Assembly (NCBI RefSeq): GCF_018343525.1
Contig: NZ_JAGYPH010000002.1
Coordinates: 496,001-560,000, forward strand
DNA length: 64,000 nucleotides
Source: Lederbergia citrea
Lineage (GTDB): Bacteria > Bacillota > Bacilli > Bacillales > Bacillaceae_C
Direction: 5' to 3'
Numbering within the stretch: position 1 is the stretch's first letter; each line of letters starts with the position of its first letter. Of the stretch, positions 58,017-64,000 are shown piece by piece. The translations under genes and the position numbers were made by a program. The notes beneath the pieces were generated by a model. It searched no databases. It worked only from the letters and a program-made list of their open reading frames with translations, and had not been told where the DNA came from.

Positions 58017-59342
58017 CTATCGCTGCAAAACACCAATAAGGATATATTTCAGTTTCTTCCTTGAATTTGTCTCATTCCATGTTTCGACCAGCGATTTATT
58101 CACTTTAAAAGGTGTGATAAATGGTGCTTGCCCCTGAACTTCCTGTTGATCTACAACGTAGTATTCGCCGAGCTTGCCGCCGCTTGTAACCTCAACGCGC
58201 TTCCCAACCTTAAGCCCGGTTCCGATTTTTCTTTTCCGAACTACCCCTTGATCAGTGAGCACCCACATATAATCCTTCCCGGTCTCTTGTAAAATACTCT
58301 TCTCATGAAGCACCGGCACTTTCATCGCTGTAGCAGTCACAATATCAGTTTTTACATGATAGCCGACATACAAATCTTTATCATGATCACCAAGAGTAGC
58401 TGTAAATTGGTAGAGACTCGCCTGATCGATCGAAGGATCGGAAATCGGCAGCTCGTCCACCTTGCTAATATCACCAATAATCTGACCTTTGAACATATTT
58501 GAAGTAATATTAACTTGCATTCCTTCTTCCACTTTGGCTATTTGTTCTTCGAGCAAACGGCCTTCGACAATAGGATCTTCGGAGACAATTGTCATAACTG
58601 GGTTATCCAATTCAAATGAAATATCTTCGACAATGCCGTCAACCGAAGCGATAACAGTCAAACCACTGCGCCCGCTTTCAATCGCCTCACGCTGATCTTC
58701 ATATTTCTGAATTTCCTGATCCACTTTCTCTTTTTCTAATTCTTTTTCAGCAATAGCCCGATCAAGGGAAAGCTTAAGTTCACGGATCGCCGCTGCTTCT
58801 TGGCGCTTTTCTCGAGCTATATCGGCCTCTCTATCCGTTTCGGTATGGTAATCAGGCACATAATCAGAATCATAGTCATAGTCATTATCATATTCATAAC
58901 CCCAATCATCCTCCACATAACTAATATGGATCGGCGAAAGCGAGGATTTCATTTTCTCCATATTTTCAATGAAAGTATCAATACTATCCTTCTGTTCTGT
59001 CAAACTATCGATCTCTGCATCAAGAAGCGCTGTTTGCCCGTCCAAGTGATCACTGGCATACTCAAAAAGCGGTGTCCCGCTCTCAACCTTATCGCCTTTT
59101 TCAACTAAAAACTCTTGGAATTCGGCATTTTTATCGATAAAAATACGATGTTTTTCAGATGGAACAATGATTCCTTCAGCAGGAAAAGATTCGATCAAAT
59201 TCCCTGTCTGAAGCGGTTTCCAACTTGAAATATAATTTATCCGATCAGCTTTGCTCTCCTCTTTTTCAATTAAAAAAAGATTCACACAAATAAATGCGAT
59301 TGCTGCTATGACTGAGAGCAGCTGAATCCACCCTTTGTTCAC
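58017..59342 (-). CDS. HlyD/RND-type membrane-fusion (adaptor) protein, YknX-like
   Basis: A 441-residue exported adaptor of the efflux type. One N-terminal membrane helix (about 6-25) is followed by a biotinyl-lipoyl-like half (FLVEKGDKVESGTPLFEY), a long coiled-coil hairpin (about 105-235), the second lipoyl half (LTVIASVDGIVEDISF) and beta-barrel parts. The hairpin carries a very unusual acidic-aromatic insert near 140-170 made of Asp, Tyr and Glu. GTG 59342 is the start; the ribosome site GGTGAT is weak. It follows a Yip1-like gene by 21 bp, as yknX follows yknW in B. subtilis, but no ABC ATPase or permease (yknY, yknZ) follows. Confidence 0.87.
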   Translation of the reverse strand: MNKGWIQLLSVIAAIAFICVNLFLIEKEESKADRINYISSWKPLQTGNLIESFPAEGIIVPSEKHRIFIDKNAEFQEFLVEKGDKVESGTPLFEYASDHLDGQTALLDAEIDSLTEQKDSIDTFIENMEKMKSSLSPIHISYVEDDWGYEYDNDYDYDSDYVPDYHTETDREADIAREKRQEAAAIRELKLSLDRAIAEKELEKEKVDQEIQKYEDQREAIESGRSGLTVIASVDGIVEDISFELDNPVMTIVSEDPIVEGRLLEEQIAKVEEGMQVNITSNMFKGQIIGDISKVDELPISDPSIDQASLYQFTATLGDHDKDLYVGYHVKTDIVTATAMKVPVLHEKSILQETGKDYMWVLTDQGVVRKRKIGTGLKVGKRVEVTSGGKLGEYYVVDQQEVQGQAPFITPFKVNKSLVETWNETNSRKKLKYILIGVLQR

Positions 59343-59363
59343 CCATGATCACCACTCTTTTTT

Positions 59364-60029
59364 CTATAAAAGTATCTTAAAATTAATAAATGCCTGTAAC
59401 GCTCCAAAAGCCCAAAAAATGAGATTCATTGACAAAACCATCACTATCGCCGCGACCCGTGATTTCATCGCGAATGTGCGCAAACCTTCGTACTGAACCA
59501 CCATGGCCACAAGCTTGAACAAAGACATCGAGCCGAAAAGATAGATCAAATACTCATAATCTGTTAGGTATTGGGCTATAACGCCTAAAGAAAACGGAGA
59601 AGAAAACCACGGCAAGTTAAGCTTTGTCGCCATTAAAATAAATGTTGTCTGTTCTACTAAAAGAATCGGTAGCGTAAAGGCTTGTAAAACAACCATTTTG
59701 GTATACCACGTATCCGATAACATCCAAAAAAACAGCGCAGGCAGGAAAATCACGCATCCCGCATAAAGCAGTCCGTGAATGATTCGTCCAATAATAAAAT
59801 AGCTTTTTAAACCTTCATACTGAAGAGGAGAAGACTTTAGGAGCTCAGGTGAGACGACATGAGAGCCGACCCCAAACAATCCTGAAATTAAAAATACTAG
59901 CGCACTCGCTAAAAAAAGCCACGAAAGCCGCGTACGCAACCCATAAATAACTTCAGCTTTCTCCAACTGAAAAAAACTTCTATTTGTATATAATAAACCT
60001 TTAAAAATCCTCGTTTGATACATCATCAT
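59364..60029 (-). CDS. Yip1-domain-like membrane protein, YknW-like
   Basis: A 221-residue membrane protein with about five hydrophobic segments (near 33-52, 76-105, 115-140, 160-180 and 195-215) and a short cytosolic start. Segment order and its place directly before an HlyD-type adaptor recall the Yip1 protein YknW, which helps assemble the YknXYZ transporter in B. subtilis. Sequence identity to YknW cannot be measured here. Three consecutive ATG codons at 60029, 60026 and 60023 are possible starts. Function is inferred from context only. Confidence 0.7.
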   Translation of the reverse strand: MMMYQTRIFKGLLYTNRSFFQLEKAEVIYGLRTRLSWLFLASALVFLISGLFGVGSHVVSPELLKSSPLQYEGLKSYFIIGRIIHGLLYAGCVIFLPALFFWMLSDTWYTKMVVLQAFTLPILLVEQTTFILMATKLNLPWFSSPFSLGVIAQYLTDYEYLIYLFGSMSLFKLVAMVVQYEGLRTFAMKSRVAAIVMVLSMNLIFWAFGALQAFINFKILL

Positions 60030-60248
60030 TGATCACCCGCTCAACTATTCAACACTTATATTCTAACCTATAATTCTACAATAAAGCTAGAATATTACAG
60101 ATTTCCCTCATGCTTCAATCTAAAACTATTAACCTAGGACATTTGGAACTGTTCCTTCGACAATATACTGATTATTATTAAAATATCTGCATATTTCGAA
60201 ATCAGAAATAATTCAGATGTCTTTATCATCAGAACGAGGGGGAATACT

Positions 60249-63200
60249 ATGTTAAAAAGAAGCGCATCACTTCTGCTCATCTTTCTCTTAGCATTTGGAA
60301 GTTTTACGTCCGCCATGGGCAACAAGACTCTTCCAAAAAACGCGCAGAAGAAAGTACATCCTAAATCAGAAGAGGTAAAGCAAACGGAAGATCCAAATGT
60401 GGAACAACGAGTCATCGTCGAGTTGAGGGATGAGGCACCGATTCAAATTGCGACAAAAAAAGGTGTCAAATTCGAAAAGCTCGCTAAAACTGAAAAGAAA
60501 CAACTAGAGAAAAATGCAAAAACAAAGCAAAATGCAGTAAAAGAAAAAATGAAAGAAAAGAAAGTGAAAGCAAAATACTTAAAAGATTTTACTACAGTCA
60601 TCAATGGATTTAGTGCAGAAGTAAAACAAGGTGATATTGAACTAATCAAAAATTTGCCGGAAGTTAAGTCGGTACATATCGTTCATGAATACGAACGTCC
60701 AGTTGTCAAACCGGAAATGAAATACAGTAAAGAAATTGTGGAAGCGCAAAAAGCATGGCGCGACTATGGTTATAAAGGGGAAGGCATGGTCGTTGGTATC
60801 ATCGACACAGGCATCGATCCAAGCCACCGTGATATGGTTTTATCAGACAACTCCACAGCAAAGCTGACAAAAAACAGCGTCAAACTAGCGATTGCTGATA
60901 ACGAATTGCCTGGCCAGTTTTATACGGAAAAAGTTCCGTACGGCTACAACTATATGGATGAAAATCATGAAATTCGCGAAATTCACGCCGAAGCTAACAT
61001 GCACGGCATGCACGTTGCCGGTACAGTCGGTGCGAATGGCGATGAAGATAATGGCGGCATCGAAGGGATTGCCCCTGAAACGCAGCTTCTTGCTTTAAAA
61101 GTATTTGGCAATGACCCAGAAATGCAGTCGACATACGGCGATATTTATATTAAAGCGATCGATGACGCGATTAAGCTTGGTGTCGATGTACTGAATATGA
61201 GTCTCGGCTCGACTGCCGGATTTGTCGATTCTGAATCTCCGGAACAGCAAGCTGTAAAAAGAGCAGTCGAAAACGGTGTGCTCATGTCTATTTCTGCAGG
61301 AAACTCTGCGCTTTTTGGAGATGGATATTACTACCCGTTAGCCTCGAACCCTGACTATGGTGTGAGTGGTTCGCCTGGAGTATCATATGACTCCTTACAA
61401 GTCGCTTCTTTTGAAAATACTTTTATGGAAGTAGATGCACTTCAATATACGATCAACGGTGAAAATGGAACGGCACCATTCTTGTCAGCAGGAAAAACGC
61501 ATCCGAACGATGGTGAGAAAAACACATTTGAAGTCGTGGGCGCAGGCCTCGGTGAGCCGGCTGATTTTGCTGGTGAAAATGTAAAAGGTAAATTTGCACT
61601 CGTTCAGCGTGGAGTAATTGGTTTCGTAGATAAAGCACTTAATGCACAGGCAGCAGGTGCTGAAGGTGTCATTATTTATAACAATACAGATGGAATCGTC
61701 AATATGGCTTCAGAAGATGCGATTGAAATTCCGCAGCTATTCATGTTGAAAAGCGATGGAGATAAATTAGCTGCAGCTTTGAAAAATGGACAAGCCGTAA
61801 CATTGAAATTCGGCGGAGAGAAAGCAAAAATCGATAACCCGTCTGCAGGTCTAATGAGTGATTTCACGTCTTGGGGCTTAACTCCAGACCTTGATTTTAA
61901 ACCGGAAATCACAGCACCGGGTGGACAAATTCTCTCCACATTGAATGACAATAAATATGGATTAATGAGCGGTACATCGATGGCGGCTCCGCACGTTGCA
62001 GGTGGTGGTGCACTTGTGTTACAGCGTGTCGATGAAGAGTTTAAACTATCGGATGCAGACAGGATTTTACGAGCGAAAAACTTATTGATGAATACAGCGA
62101 AACATGTTGAATTTGACGATGCACTCGTATCACCTCGCCGTCAAGGTGCAGGAATGATGCAGCTTCATGCAGCACTTTCAACGCCTGTGATCGTGACTGA
62201 ATCAAAAACGAAAGAAGCAAAAGTGGCGTTAAAACAAGTGACTGACAATAAAGTAACATTTGAATTGACTGCACAAAACTTCTCTAATAAAGCAGTCACA
62301 TACGATGTAAAAGCGAATGTCCAGACAGATACGTTCGTAAAAAGTGGACAAGACGTACTTGTGGCGCCAAACCTAATTGGAGCTTTAGATTTAGAAGGCA
62401 TGGCAGTCGCAACAGTAAATGGTAAGAAAACAAACAAAGTTGAAGTTCCGGCTAATGGTACAGCGAAAATCGCTGTCACAGTTGATGTCAGTGCCATTGA
62501 CTCAACACTTGCAGCTAATTTCACAAACGGTTACTGGTTAGAAGGATTTGTCACATTAACAGATCCAAAGGATAATAATCCACAGCTTTCTGTTCCATAT
62601 GTCGGCTTCAAAGGTGAGTGGGATAAAGCACCAATCTTTGATAAACCGATGTGGGAAGAGGACACGTACTACGGAATGACTGGAGTTTTAACGACTAAAG
62701 GGAAAGGTAATTACGTATTCCTGGGTGAAGATTTTGCTACAGGTGAAATTGATCCAGCGAAAATTGCATTTTCACCAAATGGTGACGGCAACCAGGACGA
62801 TGCACTAATGATCTTGTCCTTCCTAAGAAACGCTAAAGAAGCGAAGTTCCAAGTACTTGATGCAAATAAAAATGTTGTTCGCACATTGTCGACTGAATCT
62901 GAGGTTAAAAAGAATTACTATGATGGTGGAAGAGCACCAATGTATTTCCTATCCTCATCACTTGCTTGGGACGGAAAAATCAATAATAAACAAGCTCCTG
63001 AAGGTAAGTATTACTTACAAGCAGAAGCAGTCATTGACTTTGCAGGTGCGAAATGGCAATCACTTGAGATACCTGTAATACTTGATACAACAGCTCCGAA
63101 ATTGAGTGCAACCTTCGATGCCAAAACACAGAAAATCACGGTAGACGCATCTGACGAAGGCAGCGGCCTTGCATACTGGGATGTCCTCGTTGATGGAAAA

Positions 63201-63917
63201 TCAATCTTGGATAAACCACTCGCAGCAGATCAAACAGAACACAAGCTAACAAAAGGTTTGAGTCCTGAACAAACATTGACTGTTGTCGCAGTAGACTACG
63301 CAGGTAATAAGACGGAAGCAAAAGCAAGCGAAGCAAAAGACGTAACTATACCTGATCTCCACTTATTGACTCCGGAATTCCTTGGAGTGTCATCAACGAA
63401 AAATGTGGTGTTCTCAGGCTATGTAAAAGATAAATCAGGCGTGAAATCTGTAACTGTAGACGGGAAGCAAGCGGAACTTGTCTATAACGCAGAAAAAGAT
63501 CAGTACGATTTTAGCATCACTATTAATCAGAAAAAAGACGGCTATTACTTATCAAAAATAAAAGCTGTTGATAACGCCGGCAACGAAACAGAAATTGGCC
63601 GCCGCTATTTTGTTGATACAGAGAAAGCAAAACTGAAAATTAAAGGCGCTAAAAACAATGTCGAAGCAGACAGCATCACAGTGTCAGCAGAAATAACCGA
63701 CAATTTTGACGCCATTCGCCTTTACGTGAACGGCAGCGAAGTTTTCAAAAACGATCTGTCAGAACCATACGGCATGAACGGCTTTAAGAAAACAGTAGAC
63801 GGCATTGAATTGAAACTGGAAGAAGAGAATAACACCTTCATCTTCAAAGCAGTCGATCTTGGTGGAAACGTAACGGAAGAAAAAATAACGATTAAGAAGA
63901 AAATCAAAAAGAAATAA
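60249..63917 (+). CDS. Large secreted S8 (subtilisin-type) serine protease, Vpr/C5a-peptidase-like
   Basis: A 1222-residue exported protease. Signal peptide 1-24; a Lys-rich propeptide with an I9 inhibitor-like domain to about 150; the S8 catalytic domain with Asp186 (GIIDTGIDPSHRD), His252 (NMHGMHVAGTVG) and Ser577 (SGTSMAAPHVAGGGAL). A PA domain is inserted at about 410-520 (FALVQRGVIGFVDKALNAQA). After residue 640 come Fn3-like domains, a FlgD/Ig-like region around NGDGNQDDALMI, and two more Ig-like modules. No LPxTG or S-layer motif is seen; the chain ends in KKIKKK, which could bind the wall by charge. GAGGGGG precedes ATG 60249. It has its own terminator. Confidence 0.92.
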   Translation: MLKRSASLLLIFLLAFGSFTSAMGNKTLPKNAQKKVHPKSEEVKQTEDPNVEQRVIVELRDEAPIQIATKKGVKFEKLAKTEKKQLEKNAKTKQNAVKEKMKEKKVKAKYLKDFTTVINGFSAEVKQGDIELIKNLPEVKSVHIVHEYERPVVKPEMKYSKEIVEAQKAWRDYGYKGEGMVVGIIDTGIDPSHRDMVLSDNSTAKLTKNSVKLAIADNELPGQFYTEKVPYGYNYMDENHEIREIHAEANMHGMHVAGTVGANGDEDNGGIEGIAPETQLLALKVFGNDPEMQSTYGDIYIKAIDDAIKLGVDVLNMSLGSTAGFVDSESPEQQAVKRAVENGVLMSISAGNSALFGDGYYYPLASNPDYGVSGSPGVSYDSLQVASFENTFMEVDALQYTINGENGTAPFLSAGKTHPNDGEKNTFEVVGAGLGEPADFAGENVKGKFALVQRGVIGFVDKALNAQAAGAEGVIIYNNTDGIVNMASEDAIEIPQLFMLKSDGDKLAAALKNGQAVTLKFGGEKAKIDNPSAGLMSDFTSWGLTPDLDFKPEITAPGGQILSTLNDNKYGLMSGTSMAAPHVAGGGALVLQRVDEEFKLSDADRILRAKNLLMNTAKHVEFDDALVSPRRQGAGMMQLHAALSTPVIVTESKTKEAKVALKQVTDNKVTFELTAQNFSNKAVTYDVKANVQTDTFVKSGQDVLVAPNLIGALDLEGMAVATVNGKKTNKVEVPANGTAKIAVTVDVSAIDSTLAANFTNGYWLEGFVTLTDPKDNNPQLSVPYVGFKGEWDKAPIFDKPMWEEDTYYGMTGVLTTKGKGNYVFLGEDFATGEIDPAKIAFSPNGDGNQDDALMILSFLRNAKEAKFQVLDANKNVVRTLSTESEVKKNYYDGGRAPMYFLSSSLAWDGKINNKQAPEGKYYLQAEAVIDFAGAKWQSLEIPVILDTTAPKLSATFDAKTQKITVDASDEGSGLAYWDVLVDGKSILDKPLAADQTEHKLTKGLSPEQTLTVVAVDYAGNKTEAKASEAKDVTIPDLHLLTPEFLGVSSTKNVVFSGYVKDKSGVKSVTVDGKQAELVYNAEKDQYDFSITINQKKDGYYLSKIKAVDNAGNETEIGRRYFVDTEKAKLKIKGAKNNVEADSITVSAEITDNFDAIRLYVNGSEVFKNDLSEPYGMNGFKKTVDGIELKLEEENNTFIFKAVDLGGNVTEEKITIKKKIKKK

Positions 63918-63925
63918 CGAATGAA

Positions 63926-63956
63926 ACCGGCACCTAATGAGGTGTCGTTTTTTTTA
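63926..63956 (+). terminator. Terminator of the S8 protease gene
   Basis: CGGCACCT at 63928-63935 pairs with AGGTGTCG at 63940-63947 (one G-T pair), followed by eight or nine T. Nothing is recognised from there to the window end. Confidence 0.85.
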
Positions 63957-64000
63957 AAATGACATAAAATAGTTCCGGCGCCACATGGTCTTGATGTTAA

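Overview
The window is chromosomal DNA from a low-GC, endospore-forming Bacillaceae bacterium. The evidence is the gene content and order, which follow the Bacillus subtilis block rpoE-pyrG-ywjG-spo0F-fbaA-murA-rho-rpmE-tdk-prfA-prmC-spoIIR-ywlC-ywlD-ywlE-rpiB-ywlG-glyA-upp-atp operon-ywzB-ywmB-murA-spoIID-spoIIQ-spoIIID-mbl-flhO-flhP-fabZ-ywpF-ssbB-ywqA-ywqB. AGGAGG-type ribosome sites, frequent GTG and TTG starts, sigma-A, sigma-H, sigma-E and sigma-F-like promoters and many intrinsic terminators agree with this. Genus and species cannot be fixed from sequence reading alone. There are no rRNA or tRNA genes, no insertion sequence, no CRISPR array and no prophage.

Layout. 0-4.2 kb: an iron-type ABC importer behind a strong promoter and a Fur-box-like site. 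4.4-13.4 kb: rpoE (RNA polymerase delta), pyrG with a readable reiterative-transcription attenuator, ywjG, spo0F, fbaA, one of two murA genes, rho, rpmE, tdk. glpX and ywjH, found in this stretch in B. subtilis, are missing. 13.6-24.8 kb: prfA-prmC, spoIIR, a DnaA-box cluster running into ywlC, mntP, ywlE, a chemoreceptor without a sensor domain, rpiB, ywlG, glyA, upp, wecB. 25.1-32.3 kb: the complete F1Fo ATP synthase operon, with a dispersed repeat lying between atpG and atpD. 32.3-41.7 kb: ywzB, ywmB, second murA, the sporulation genes spoIID, spoIIQ and spoIIID, mbl, two flagellar rod/hook genes, an EpuA-like protein and fabZ. 41.7-46.6 kb: a variable stretch with an HTH-TPR regulator, a divergent MFS pump whose promoter is bracketed by two palindromes, an Asn/Asp-rich lipoprotein, ywpF and a competence-type ssbB. 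46.6-53.1 kb: ywqA-ywqB, a LysM/NlpC endopeptidase and a small NlpC protein behind a WalR box. 53.1-64 kb: nagA-nagB, a multi-repeat TM-helix channel-like protein, a YknW/YknX-like pair without its ABC partners, and a 1222-residue secreted S8 protease.

Much of the block serves growth and envelope building (CTP, one-carbon units, UDP-GlcNAc epimerisation, MurA, Mbl, NlpC endopeptidases), energy (ATP synthase), and the switch to sporulation (spo0F, spoIIR, spoIID, spoIIQ, spoIIID).

The most unusual signal is a set of three tandem arrays in three neighbouring intergenic gaps (53.16-53.65, 55.83-56.00 and 57.87-57.97 kb). Their cores are unrelated, but all share a pitch of 20-21 bp, close to two turns of the DNA helix, and each sits just downstream of an intrinsic terminator. 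Second is a family of about 120-bp nested palindromes with conserved ends and changing tips, present in at least eight full, short or diverged copies.
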